From: JAPLKB01 sp964532465
Lineage (GTDB): Bacteria; Desulfobacterota; Syntrophorhabdia; Syntrophorhabdales; Syntrophorhabdaceae
Assembly (NCBI GenBank): GCA_964532465.1
Contig: CAZHHX010000001.1
Location: forward strand, 124,001 to 188,000
DNA length: 64,000 nt
Direction: 5' to 3'
The position numbers and the translations under genes are program-made. The notes under the pieces are model-generated. The model ran no database searches, was not told the DNA's origin, and worked only from the letters and a program-made list of their open reading frames with translations. Positions within the stretch are counted from its first letter, which is position 1. Each line of letters begins with the position of its first letter. This document shows, one piece after another, positions 42,002 through 51,795 of the stretch.

Positions 42002-43685
42002 CAGGCCGAACCCGGCCGCGGAAATTATTGACGCGGCAAAATCCATCGAGGAAGGACTCGGTGTTCCGAATATCCTTGCAAGAATTCTTGTCTCAAGAGG
42101 AATAACGGATGTTGATGAAGCAAAGTCATTTTTGCATCCGCGGCTCGATGATCTTTCCGACCCTTTTTTACTCCCCGATATGGAAAAAGGCGTGGAAAGA
42201 GTCATTAAAGCAATAACGGAACAACAGAAAATATGCATTTACGGTGATTATGACGCGGACGGCATTACATCTACCGCTCTCATGGTAAATTTCTTTAAAC
42301 ATTTAGGGCTATCTCCCGAGGTCTATTTACCGAAAAGACAGGAAGGTTATGGACTGAATATCGAGTCAATAAGCAAGCTGAAAACACAAAACCCGGATCT
42401 CCTGATTTGCCTTGACTGCGGTTCTTCAAATCATGATGAGATTGCGTTCGTAAAACAATCAGGCATTGAAACGGTTGTTATTGACCATCATGAACTGCCG
42501 GAAAAAATGCCGGACGCCTGCGCCTTAATTAACCCGAAACGTAAGGATTCACGATTTCCCACAAGAGAGCTGGCAGCATGCGGCGTAACCTTCTTTTTCC
42601 TGTGGGCACTCAGAAGGGTTATGCATAACAGGGGTCTTTTAAAAAACAAGATAAATCTTAAAAAGGAGCTTGACCTTGTGGCAATCGGCACTATCGGCGA
42701 TATGGTGCCCCTTACAAAAGACAACAGGGTCCTTGTCAAATTCGGTATTGAAAATATGAGACGGCAGCCAAGGGTATGGTTAAAAACGTTTTTTAATAAA
42801 AATCTTATACCACGCGGCCGGAATGTTGATGAATACGCGTTGAATTTTATTATTATACCGAGGATCAACGCGACAGGCAGGGTGTCAAAACCGGAAGTAG
42901 CATTGAATTTCCTGATCTGTAATGAAGAAAATGAGTCCGAGGCTATGTTGTTTGATCTCCAGAAAGCAAACAAAGAAAGGCAGGACAAAGAAAAATCAAT
43001 TTTAAATGAAATAGAAGGTATTGTAATCACAGATAATTTATCAGATAGAAATTCAATAGTTTTATTTAACAAAGATTGGCATTTAGGGGTAATCGGTATT
43101 GTTGCGCAGAAACTTGTTGAGAAATTCGGCAAACCGTCTATAGTGATAACTGAAGTGAACGGCATATGGAAGGGGTCGGGCAGGGGAGGCAATGGAATGA
43201 ACTTGCTTAAGACGGTAGCGTCTCTTTCTCATTTGCTTTTAAAACATGGCGGACATAAGTATGCCTGCGGTGTATCGCTTTCAGAGGAGAACCTTATTCC
43301 CTTCAGGGATGCCTTCGAAGAGTGCGTAAAAGTCATGCCCCATGAGATAAGCAAGCAATATCATGTAGATACACATGCTGAATTTGAAGAGATAACAAGC
43401 GAATTTATGGAGCTTATTGAACAGTTGTCTCCCCATGGAATTGGTAATCCGAGACCGGATCTTCTCCTGATGCCTTCGGATGTTTCAGTAATTAATCAGC
43501 GGCGCGTCAGGATAATAGATAAGAATAAGAAGGCATGGGACGGGATAATTCAAAACAAAGGCTCCTCTATGTCACAGCCCAACACCTCGGCAATCATCGG
43601 ATATCCTTTTATTAAAAAGGAAAGAGATGAACAATTCATACATTTCTATATTAAAGAATTTGTAGTGAACGATAATGGTCTATAA
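41991..43685 (+). CDS. recJ: Single-stranded-DNA-specific exonuclease RecJ
   Basis: 564 aa from ATG 41991, overlapping pyrD. DHH phosphoesterase core: YGDYDADGITSTALM, CLDCGSSN, VIDHHELPE; DHHA1 domain with GRGGNGMNL and HGGHKYACGVSL; then the C-terminal OB region. 5'-3' exonuclease used in recombination and repair. Confidence 0.94.
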   Translation: MTNNRPNPAAEIIDAAKSIEEGLGVPNILARILVSRGITDVDEAKSFLHPRLDDLSDPFLLPDMEKGVERVIKAITEQQKICIYGDYDADGITSTALMVNFFKHLGLSPEVYLPKRQEGYGLNIESISKLKTQNPDLLICLDCGSSNHDEIAFVKQSGIETVVIDHHELPEKMPDACALINPKRKDSRFPTRELAACGVTFFFLWALRRVMHNRGLLKNKINLKKELDLVAIGTIGDMVPLTKDNRVLVKFGIENMRRQPRVWLKTFFNKNLIPRGRNVDEYALNFIIIPRINATGRVSKPEVALNFLICNEENESEAMLFDLQKANKERQDKEKSILNEIEGIVITDNLSDRNSIVLFNKDWHLGVIGIVAQKLVEKFGKPSIVITEVNGIWKGSGRGGNGMNLLKTVASLSHLLLKHGGHKYACGVSLSEENLIPFRDAFEECVKVMPHEISKQYHVDTHAEFEEITSEFMELIEQLSPHGIGNPRPDLLLMPSDVSVINQRRVRIIDKNKKAWDGIIQNKGSSMSQPNTSAIIGYPFIKKERDEQFIHFYIKEFVVNDNGL

Positions 43686-43807
43686 TAACAGATTTTTATA
43701 CTCTCTCATTTTTTAAACTCTCCCCGGTTTGTCTCATATTGTAGTGGATAAATGCAGCTTGTTGAATTTCCCGGTTTTATCCTGTATCCTTTATTTACGG
43801 AGATAAT

Positions 43808-45172
43808 TTGACAGAAAAAGGGCCGGATCAGGAAACTCAGTTATTAAGGGTGCTTGTTGTTGATGATGAAGCAAACATCCGCAAGACTTTATCCATGTGT
43901 CTTGAAGCAGAGGGGCACAGGATTGTCGCTGTAGGCAATTTTCCGGATGCCCTGCAGGAAGCTTCGAGGACATCTTTCGATCTCGCGTTCCTTGATCTGA
44001 GACTCGGAACAGACAACGGCCTTGATCTCATACCTCATTTGCTGGCTGCAACGCCATGGATAAAGATCATCGTCATTACCGCTTACGCTTCCGTCGATAC
44101 AGCGATTGAGGCTATGAAACGCGGAGCCGCAGATTATATTTCAAAGCCCTTCACTCCTGCTCAGGTCAGAATGGCAGTCCGTAAGAGCTTTGAAATGCGC
44201 ATACTCGAACAAAAAGTAGCAGTGCTTCAGGAGGATCTGGAACGTTCCCGTCCGGAAATAGATTTTTCAAGCAAGAGCCCGGTTATGCAAAACGTGATAA
44301 ACCTGGCACACAGGGCGGCTTTGTCAAATGCCACCATCCTCCTCCGTGGAGAAAGCGGAACAGGCAAAACCGTTCTTGCACGTTCCATTCATTCATGGAG
44401 CAGTCGTGTTGATAAACCCTTCGGTATTGTCTCCTGTCCGTCTTTTTCCTCGGAGCTTCTGGAAAGCGAACTTTTCGGACATGTAAAAGGGGCATTTACC
44501 GGCGCTGTGAGAGACAACCCCGGCCGCATTGCATCCTGTGAGAACGGTACGCTTTTCCTTGATGAAATAGGCGATCTGCCTCTCTCTCTTCAGTCAAAGC
44601 TCTTACGTTTTGTTCAGGACAGGGAATATGAGCGCGTCGGTGATTATATAACCCGTAAGGCAAATGTGCGGATTATTGCCGCGACAAACATGGATTTGGA
44701 ACAGGCGGTAACTGACAAGAGATTTCGGGAGGACCTCTTTTACAGGCTTAATGTTATCCAGATCGAGTTTCCGGCTTTGCGGGATCGCTCTGAAGATATA
44801 GTGGCCCTTGCAGAAAAATTATTGGCGTTCTACGGCAGGGTAAACCATCGTTCCTCTCTCAGGTTCACGGATGAAGCCCTTCAATTTCTAAAAAAATATC
44901 ACTGGCCCGGGAATGTAAGAGAACTGAACAATGTCATTGAGCGAACAGCAATCCTCTGTCAGAATGATCGGGTCGGCATCGAATCCCTTCCTGCTAATCT
45001 CTTACCGGACAATACAGTCTCCGGTGTAGGCGACCCTGTTACTCTGGATAAAATCGAGGAACAGCACATCAGGCGTGTTCTCTCAACGGCAAAATCCCTC
45101 CAGGAAGCAGCCGCAGTGCTCGGTGTTGACCAGACAACACTCTGGCGGCGGCGAAAGAAATACGGTATCTGA
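43808..45172 (+). CDS. Sigma-54-dependent response regulator (NtrC family)
   Basis: 454 aa, TTG start after GGAG. Receiver domain (about 12-125; phospho-Asp in LAFLDLRLG), AAA+ domain (about 155-385) with GESGTGKT and the sigma-54 contact motif GAFTGA, and a C-terminal Fis-type HTH (AAAVLGVDQTTLWRRRKKYGI). It probably activates the sigma-54 promoter just downstream at 45287, in partnership with the next gene's kinase. Confidence 0.93.
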   Translation: MTEKGPDQETQLLRVLVVDDEANIRKTLSMCLEAEGHRIVAVGNFPDALQEASRTSFDLAFLDLRLGTDNGLDLIPHLLAATPWIKIIVITAYASVDTAIEAMKRGAADYISKPFTPAQVRMAVRKSFEMRILEQKVAVLQEDLERSRPEIDFSSKSPVMQNVINLAHRAALSNATILLRGESGTGKTVLARSIHSWSSRVDKPFGIVSCPSFSSELLESELFGHVKGAFTGAVRDNPGRIASCENGTLFLDEIGDLPLSLQSKLLRFVQDREYERVGDYITRKANVRIIAATNMDLEQAVTDKRFREDLFYRLNVIQIEFPALRDRSEDIVALAEKLLAFYGRVNHRSSLRFTDEALQFLKKYHWPGNVRELNNVIERTAILCQNDRVGIESLPANLLPDNTVSGVGDPVTLDKIEEQHIRRVLSTAKSLQEAAAVLGVDQTTLWRRRKKYGI

Positions 45173-45330
45173 TATCGCCCTTGCAATTTGCAATAGTTTT
45201 TCTCCTGTTCATTGAGAAATGCAATACACATTTTTATATCATCCTCAAAAAACTTTCAATATCAATTAGTTATAATTTGTAATTCTCCGGCACAATCCTT
45301 GCTTTATAATGCACAAGTGGAGGCATAACA
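45173..45330. other. Regulator-kinase intergenic region with possible enhancer sites
   Basis: TTGCAATTTGCAA (45182-45194) and a further TGCAAT (45220) lie about 100 bases upstream of the sigma-54 promoter, where upstream activating sites are expected. Confidence 0.35.
45287..45304 (+). promoter_or_regulatory. Sigma-54 promoter of the kinase-kdp operon
   Basis: CCGGCACAATCCTTGCTT: GG at 45289-45290 and GC at 45301-45302 with exactly ten bases between, and consensus bases around both boxes. It lies 27 bases before the kinase start. Confidence 0.8.
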
Positions 45331-47181
45331 ATGTTGGGAATTCGTCAGAAACTGTCTCTCGGGTTCGGTGGTCTCCTGCTCATCATGATGGTGATCGGGA
45401 TTCAGAGCATCCTGCATCTTTCCCGTTTGGGAGAATCTATTGATGTAATATTGCGGGAAAACTACCGAAGTGTCATTGCCTGTCAGGAAATGAAAGAAGC
45501 TCTGGAAAGGATCGACAGCGGGATTCTTTTTACGCTGCTGGGAGATGCAGAAAAGGGGAAAGAGCTTATCAATAAAAATTTGATTGTCTTTGAAAAAGCT
45601 CTTCAGGCTGAATTAAACAATATCACCATGCCGGGAGAAGATGAAAAAACAGCCCTCCTGCAGGAGATTTTCAAACAGTATAAAAAAGGCCTTAAGAGTA
45701 TAGAGGAAAGAAACACGCCGCCTGCTTTCAGGCGCAGTATTTACTTCACAAACCTTCTTCCTGCATTCCATCAGATTAAGGATAAGGCAGATGAAATTCT
45801 TCAGATGAATCAGCAGAACATGAGCGACGCCAACAACCATGCCCGTAAAAGCGCGGCAAATGCCCGAAGACAAATGTACATCCTCCTCTTTGTCGGCATT
45901 ATCACAGCATCGGGTTTCGTATACTTCACCGGTCGATGGATTCTCCGCCCCATCAACCGTCTTATAAAATCCACCGATGAAATAGGGCGTGGGAATCTTG
46001 ATCTTATTGTACAAAGCAGTTCACATGATGAAATCGGTTATCTTTCAGAATCTTTCAATACGATGACGGCAAGTCTCCGTGAATTCCGCCGCTCGGACCA
46101 GGCCAGACTCGTAAGAATACAGCAGGCCACACAGCAGGCGTTCAACAGTCTTCCCGATGCCATTGCCGTTATAGATTTCGATGGCCGGATAGAATTGGCA
46201 ACAGCATTAGCAAGAGACATATTCGGATTAAAACCTGATGCCAGGATACAGGACACACGGTTTCCTCTTGTTTTGGATATCTTCAAGAGCGCCCTGAAAA
46301 GCGGGCATATTACAGTTCCGGAAAAGGGGGAAACGATAATTCAGGAATTTGTAAAAGGAGAAGAACATTTCTTTCAGCCTGAAGCAATACCGATCAAGGA
46401 TATTAAGGGACAGCCCACCGGCGTTATGCTGGCGCTCAAAGATGTCACGCAGTTGAGGCAGCAGGACGAACTGAAAAAAGGCATCATATCAACGGTGTCG
46501 CATCAGTTGAAGACACCCCTCACATCCATCCGCATGGCAATCCATCTGCTCCTCGAAGAGAATGAAAACATAGGAACCCTCACCGATAAACAGGTTGAAC
46601 TCTTACTTATGGCAAGAGAGGACAGCGACAGGCTTCATGATATACTCAGCAGCCTCCTCGATATCAGCAGGATGGAATCGGGAAAGGCTGCTATGAATTT
46701 CCAGGTAGTCTCTCCCAATGCAATCGTGCTTGACGCTATCGATACTTATACGCTGTCGGCACATGACAGAGGGATAGAACTTCGTACAGAGCTTTCCCAT
46801 GACCTGCCTGAAGCCTGGGCTGATCCCATGCAGATAAGCCAGGTCTTTTCCAACCTCCTGGGAAACGCGCTGCGGTATACCAATCCCGGTGGAGCGATCA
46901 CTGTTTCCGCTTCAGCAGACGACCGGATGGTCTTTTTCAAAGTTTCCGATACCGGCAGGGGCATCCCCGCAGAATATCTTGACAGACTCTTTGAACAGTT
47001 CTTCCGTGTTCCGAAACAAAAAAAGGAAACCGGTGCAGGACTCGGCCTTGCCATTGTAAAGGAAATCGTGGAAGCACATGGCGGGACAATACGCGCAGAG
47101 AGCAGTGAGGGAAAAGGCAGCACCTTCACTTTTACCCTTAAAAGGGCGGATCATATCTCTAAAAAGGAGCATCACGTATGA
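45331..47181 (+). CDS. Sensor histidine kinase (HAMP-PAS-HisKA-HATPase)
   Basis: 616 aa. Two membrane helices (about 8-30 and 185-205) enclose a helical periplasmic sensor domain. HAMP (about 206-258) and PAS (about 268-372) follow. The phospho-acceptor is His391 in STVSHQLKTPLTSIRMA. The ATPase domain has NALRYTNPGG, DTGRGIP and GAGLGLAIVKEI. It overlaps the following small ORF by ATGA and sits at the head of kdpFABC, replacing the usual KdpD kinase function by context. Confidence 0.92.
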   Translation: MLGIRQKLSLGFGGLLLIMMVIGIQSILHLSRLGESIDVILRENYRSVIACQEMKEALERIDSGILFTLLGDAEKGKELINKNLIVFEKALQAELNNITMPGEDEKTALLQEIFKQYKKGLKSIEERNTPPAFRRSIYFTNLLPAFHQIKDKADEILQMNQQNMSDANNHARKSAANARRQMYILLFVGIITASGFVYFTGRWILRPINRLIKSTDEIGRGNLDLIVQSSSHDEIGYLSESFNTMTASLREFRRSDQARLVRIQQATQQAFNSLPDAIAVIDFDGRIELATALARDIFGLKPDARIQDTRFPLVLDIFKSALKSGHITVPEKGETIIQEFVKGEEHFFQPEAIPIKDIKGQPTGVMLALKDVTQLRQQDELKKGIISTVSHQLKTPLTSIRMAIHLLLEENENIGTLTDKQVELLLMAREDSDRLHDILSSLLDISRMESGKAAMNFQVVSPNAIVLDAIDTYTLSAHDRGIELRTELSHDLPEAWADPMQISQVFSNLLGNALRYTNPGGAITVSASADDRMVFFKVSDTGRGIPAEYLDRLFEQFFRVPKQKKETGAGLGLAIVKEIVEAHGGTIRAESSEGKGSTFTFTLKRADHISKKEHHV

Positions 47182-47261
47182 TTGACATTGTTTTCATTGC
47201 CATCACAATAGCATTTTTTACGCTTTGCTTGTTTTATACCCAGGGTTGCGGGAGGCTATAG
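47178..47261 (+). CDS. 27-aa membrane peptide upstream of kdpF
   Basis: ATG overlaps the kinase stop; AAGGAG upstream; stop four bases before kdpF. One hydrophobic helix (IVFIAITIAFFTLCLFY) then CGRL. Small peptides resembling this occur before kdp genes. Function unknown. Confidence 0.6.
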   Translation: MIDIVFIAITIAFFTLCLFYTQGCGRL

Positions 47262-47264
47262 GAC

Positions 47265-47348
47265 ATGATTGAATTGATTGGAATAATCATGGGGTTTAGT
47301 CTTATCGGGTACTTGGTTTTTACTATCCTGTACCCTGAGAAGTTTTAG
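47265..47348 (+). CDS. kdpF: K+-transporting ATPase small subunit KdpF
   Basis: 27 aa, one membrane helix, with the KdpF-like pattern GFSLIGYLVFTILYPEKF. Stabilises the KdpABC complex. It lies 14 bases before kdpA. Confidence 0.85.
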   Translation: MIELIGIIMGFSLIGYLVFTILYPEKF

Positions 47349-47362
47349 AGGAGGCATCATAG

Positions 47363-49165
47363 ATGGATGTTTACGGATGGATTCAACTCACAGTCTTTAT
47401 CTCCCTTCTCCTGCTGCTTACCAAGCCTATGGGGCTTTACCTTTGCCGGGTTCTCGACGCACAGGGCAGGACTTTTCTTGATCTGGTTCTCAAGCCTGTG
47501 GAATGTTTATTTTACCGTCTTTTCCGCCTTGACCCGAATAAAGAACAGGACTGGAAAAGCTACACACTGTCAATACTTGTCTTCAGTCTTACAGGGTTAT
47601 TATTAACTTATGGAATTCTCAGACTTCAGCACCTTTTGCCGCTTAATCCCCAGGGTCTGGGTCCTGTCAGCCCTGGTCTGGCCTTCAATACTGCGGTAAG
47701 TTTCACCACGAACACAAACTGGCAGAATTACACCGGTGAATCCACGCTCTCATATTTTTCCCAGATGGTGGGGCTTACCTTCCATAATTTTGTTTCAGCA
47801 GCAGTGGGGATTGCCGTGGCTGCGGTTCTCGTCAGGGGCATCGCGCGTCATACTGCAAAAACAGTGGGGAATTTCTGGGTTGACCTTGTCCGGATAAACC
47901 TCTATCTGCTTCTGCCTCTCTGTTTTGTATTTGCTCTTTTTTTAGTATCTCAGGGAGTAATCCAGAATTTTAAACCCTATGAAAAGGCAACACTTATAGA
48001 ACCCGGGACTGTTGAAATTCCAAAAAAGGACATTAATGGAAAAGAAATAAAAGATGAAAAGGGCAATCCTGTTATTGAGAGGCAGGAAGTAAATAGCCAG
48101 CTTATCCCTCAGGGACCTGTTGCTTCTCAGGTTGCAATAAAGATGCTCGGAACGAACGGGGGCGGATTTTTCAACGCCAATGCCGCGCATCCCTATGAAA
48201 ATCCGACGCCTCTGTCCAACTTTCTGCAAATGCTGTCCATTTTTCTCATCCCAAGCGGGCTTACCTATTATCTTGGCCGGATGGTTAAGAAGCAGCAGCA
48301 CGGCTGGGCAGTATGGAGCGCAATGACGATACTTTTTTTAGCTGCACTTTTAGTCTGCTGGTCGGCTGAAAGCGCCGGCAACCCGAGGCTGCAAGCTTTG
48401 GGAACAAGCCAGGTAACAGGAAACACGGAAGGGAAGGAAGTGCGCTTCGGGATATTTAATTCAGCCCTTTTTGCCGTGGTTACAACGGACGCTTCATGCG
48501 GCGCAGTAAACTCTATGCACGATTCCTTTACACCTCTGGGCGGATTAATTACTCTTTTCAATATACAGTTGGGCGAGGTTGTATTCGGCGGTGTCGGCAC
48601 CGGTTTATACGGAATGCTCATTTTTGTGGTGCTCGCGATATTTTTGGCAGGACTCATGGTTGGACGAACACCTGAATATCTCGGAAAGAAGATTGATGCC
48701 TATGATGTAAAGGTTTCCGTATTGGCCATGCTTATATCCATATTCTGTATTCTCGGTTTTTCAGCCGCCGCGCTGGTAAGCAAATGGGGACTTAATGCTC
48801 TCGGCAATACAGGGTCGCACGGTTTCAGTGAAATTCTCTATGCCTATTCATCGGCAGCAGGAAATAACGGCAGTGCCTTCGCAGGTCTTTCCGGAAACAG
48901 TTCATGGTACAATACGACACTTGGCCTGGCAATGCTTTTCGGACGTTTTTTTATGATTGTGCCTGTTATGGCTCTGGCAGGAAACATGGCAAAGAAAAAG
49001 CTTGTTCCTTTGACAGGAGGCACTTTCCCTGTCTGGGGCATTACATTTACTCTCGTGCTTGTCGGAACAATCCTCATAGTGGGCGCCCTTACATTTCTGC
49101 CTGCTCTGGCAATGGGCCCTGTTGTCGAACATTTTCTCATGATAAAATCAACTGTTCTTTATTAA
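47363..49165 (+). CDS. kdpA: K+-transporting ATPase subunit KdpA
   Basis: 600 aa; about 40 longer than usual because of a charged loop (about residues 215-250, DINGKEIKDEKGNP). Selectivity-loop motifs NTAVSFTTNTNWQNYTGE, GTNGGGFFNANAAHP, TTDASCGAVNSMHDSFTP and AAGNNGSAFAGL are present. Potassium-binding, channel-like subunit of the high-affinity pump. Confidence 0.96.
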   Translation: MDVYGWIQLTVFISLLLLLTKPMGLYLCRVLDAQGRTFLDLVLKPVECLFYRLFRLDPNKEQDWKSYTLSILVFSLTGLLLTYGILRLQHLLPLNPQGLGPVSPGLAFNTAVSFTTNTNWQNYTGESTLSYFSQMVGLTFHNFVSAAVGIAVAAVLVRGIARHTAKTVGNFWVDLVRINLYLLLPLCFVFALFLVSQGVIQNFKPYEKATLIEPGTVEIPKKDINGKEIKDEKGNPVIERQEVNSQLIPQGPVASQVAIKMLGTNGGGFFNANAAHPYENPTPLSNFLQMLSIFLIPSGLTYYLGRMVKKQQHGWAVWSAMTILFLAALLVCWSAESAGNPRLQALGTSQVTGNTEGKEVRFGIFNSALFAVVTTDASCGAVNSMHDSFTPLGGLITLFNIQLGEVVFGGVGTGLYGMLIFVVLAIFLAGLMVGRTPEYLGKKIDAYDVKVSVLAMLISIFCILGFSAAALVSKWGLNALGNTGSHGFSEILYAYSSAAGNNGSAFAGLSGNSSWYNTTLGLAMLFGRFFMIVPVMALAGNMAKKKLVPLTGGTFPVWGITFTLVLVGTILIVGALTFLPALAMGPVVEHFLMIKSTVLY

Positions 49166-49178
49166 AGGAGTAAATACT

Positions 49179-51200
49179 GTGGCTATAAAAACCCATTCTT
49201 TTTTTAATCGCGAAATCATGGTTCAGGCCATAATAGATTCCTTCAGGAAACTGAATCCGAAATCGTTACTGAAAAACCCGGTTATATTCGTTACTGAAGT
49301 TGGAGCTGTTATTACCACGGCAGTACTCTTTTTCAAGCCGGAAAATGAACCTTTTTCCTTTGTACTCCAGATAACACTCTGGCTCTGGTTTACCGTACTT
49401 TTCGCGAATTTTGCGGAAGCTATGGCTGAAGGCCGGGGTAAAGCGCAGGCAAACGCTCTCAGAAAAACACGAACCAGGACTATGGCGAATATGCTCAAAT
49501 CAGGCGGCATAATTGAGGTAAAACCAGCCGATCAACTGCGTATGGGCGATATTTTCATCGTATCCGCCAGGGAAACTATACCTGCAGACGGCGAATGTAT
49601 TGAAGGTTTTGCTACTGTTGACGAATCTGCCATTACAGGAGAATCAGCCCCTGTCATACGGGAAGCGGGCGGCGACAGAAGCGCCGTTACCGGCGGCACC
49701 CGTGTTCTTTCCGATCAGGTAAAGGTTCGGGTAACTGCCAACCCCGGCGAAAGTTTCCTCGACCACATGATAAGTCTTGTAGAAGGCGCACAACGCCAGA
49801 AAACCCCTAATGAAATTGCCCTGACAATTCTGCTTTCAGCATTAACGATCATCTTTATCATTGTTGTCATGACATTGAGGCCCTTCGGCCTTTATGCTGG
49901 CATCTCCATTTCCATAACCGTCCTGGTGGCCCTGCTTGTCTGTCTTATCCCTACCACTATTGGCGGGCTTTTAAGCGCCATCGGCATTGCGGGCATTGAC
50001 CGGATGGTCCGGAAAAATGTCCTTGCCATGAGCGGCCGCGCCGTGGAAGCGGCAGGAGATATAGATGTGCTGCTTCTCGATAAAACCGGCACGATCACAT
50101 TAGGAGACCGTCAGGCAACGGATTTCCTGCCGGCCCCGGGGGTTGCGATAGAGGAGTTGGCAAATTGCGCGCAGCTTGCGTCTCTGGCTGACGAAACACC
50201 TGAAGGCAGAAGCATAGTTGTTCTGGCGAAGAAATATGGTCTCAGAGGTCGTTCGATCACCGAGATACCCAATGCACAGTTCATCCCCTTTTCAGCAAAA
50301 ACAAGGATGAGCGGCGTCGATTTTGATAACAGACAGATCCGCAAAGGCGCCTGTGAGGCGGTGGAGTCTTTTGTCGGGGGCAGCATTCCCATAGATGTTC
50401 GCACCTCCGTTCATCATATCTCGCTTTCAGGAGGAACTCCCCTTCTGGTTGCTGACGGTAATAAAGTCCTCGGTACTATACACCTCAAAGACATTATAAA
50501 AGGCGGGCTTAAAGACCGTTTTGAGCGGTTCAGGGCCATGGGAATAAAAACAGTGATGATTACCGGCGACAACAAACTTACCGCGGCTGCCATAGCAGAG
50601 GAAGCAGGCGTGGACGATTTTATAGCTGAAGCACGGCCTGAAGATAAACTTGCATTAATTAAAAGAGAACAGTCAGCGGGACATCTTGTGGCCATGACCG
50701 GCGACGGCACCAATGACGCGCCTGCCCTTGCCCAGGCCGATGTAGGGGTTGCCATGAATACGGGGACACAGGCAGCCAAAGAAGCAGGGAACATGGTAGA
50801 CCTTGATTCCAATCCCACAAAACTTATTGAGGTCGTCGAGATAGGCAAGCAGATGCTCATAACAAGGGGCGCTCTGACAACCTTCAGCATAGCCAATGAT
50901 GTGGCAAAATACTTTGCCATTATTCCTGCGCTTCTGGTAACCGTTTTTCCCGTAATCGCCCCGCTCAACATTATGGCGCTTCAGTCTCCCCGCAGCGCAA
51001 TTCTCAGCGCGGTGATTTTTAACGCCCTTATCATTATTGCCCTTATCCCCCTGGCTTTGCGGGGAGTCCGATTCCGTCCGCTCAATGCCTCTGCGCTTCT
51101 CAGACGCAATCTTTTGATCTACGGCCTTGGCGGGCTCGCAGTTCCCTTTCCCGGTATAAAACTGGTAGATATAATTGTGAACGCCCTTCATCTCGTATAG
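49179..51200 (+). CDS. kdpB: K+-transporting P-type ATPase subunit KdpB
   Basis: 673 aa, GTG start. TGESAPV, phosphorylation motif DKTGTITLG, and MTGDGTNDAPALAQADVGVAMN. Energises K+ uptake by KdpA. Confidence 0.97.
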   Translation: MAIKTHSFFNREIMVQAIIDSFRKLNPKSLLKNPVIFVTEVGAVITTAVLFFKPENEPFSFVLQITLWLWFTVLFANFAEAMAEGRGKAQANALRKTRTRTMANMLKSGGIIEVKPADQLRMGDIFIVSARETIPADGECIEGFATVDESAITGESAPVIREAGGDRSAVTGGTRVLSDQVKVRVTANPGESFLDHMISLVEGAQRQKTPNEIALTILLSALTIIFIIVVMTLRPFGLYAGISISITVLVALLVCLIPTTIGGLLSAIGIAGIDRMVRKNVLAMSGRAVEAAGDIDVLLLDKTGTITLGDRQATDFLPAPGVAIEELANCAQLASLADETPEGRSIVVLAKKYGLRGRSITEIPNAQFIPFSAKTRMSGVDFDNRQIRKGACEAVESFVGGSIPIDVRTSVHHISLSGGTPLLVADGNKVLGTIHLKDIIKGGLKDRFERFRAMGIKTVMITGDNKLTAAAIAEEAGVDDFIAEARPEDKLALIKREQSAGHLVAMTGDGTNDAPALAQADVGVAMNTGTQAAKEAGNMVDLDSNPTKLIEVVEIGKQMLITRGALTTFSIANDVAKYFAIIPALLVTVFPVIAPLNIMALQSPRSAILSAVIFNALIIIALIPLALRGVRFRPLNASALLRRNLLIYGLGGLAVPFPGIKLVDIIVNALHLV

Positions 51201-51210
51201 GAGAAAATAT

Positions 51211-51795
51211 ATGAAGGATTTGATGACAGAACTTCGCATTTCACTTGTAGCCGTAATATCCCTGGCAATTATTCTCTGCGGCATCTATCCTCTTTTGGTC
51301 GGGCTTTGCGCGCAGGGATTATTTCCTTCGCAAGCTAACGGTTCGCTGATAATACGCAACGGCAAAATCGCGGGATCAAGCCTCATTTCACAGGGATTTA
51401 TCGATTCTAAATATTTTCACCCCAGACCTTCGTCAGCCGGACAGGGTTACGATCCTGTCTCTTCAGGAGGAAGTAACCTGGGACCCATTTCAAAAAAACT
51501 TGTTGAGGATGTAAAACAACGCATTGTTGATTTTCGGAAAGAAAACGGGCTGCCTGATAATGTTCCAATACCTGCCGATGCTGTTACAGGATCGGCCAGC
51601 GGCCTCGACCCTCACATAAGCTTAAAAAACGCCCTCCTGCAGGCGCCTCGTGTGGCAAAAATACGGGAGCTGAGCGAAAAAACAGTTCTCACGGAAATTG
51701 AGAGATATACCGAAGGCCGTGATCTTGGATTTCTCGGAGAACCAGGGGTAAATGTACTTATACTGAATATGGAACTTGATAAGATATTAAAATGA
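51211..51795 (+). CDS. kdpC: K+-transporting ATPase subunit KdpC
   Basis: 194 aa. N-terminal membrane helix, then SLISQGFIDSKYFHPRPSS, SSGGSNLGP, PADAVTGSASGLDPHIS and APRVAKIR. Periplasmic assembly subunit. It overlaps the next gene by four bases. Confidence 0.96.
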   Translation: MKDLMTELRISLVAVISLAIILCGIYPLLVGLCAQGLFPSQANGSLIIRNGKIAGSSLISQGFIDSKYFHPRPSSAGQGYDPVSSGGSNLGPISKKLVEDVKQRIVDFRKENGLPDNVPIPADAVTGSASGLDPHISLKNALLQAPRVAKIRELSEKTVLTEIERYTEGRDLGFLGEPGVNVLILNMELDKILK

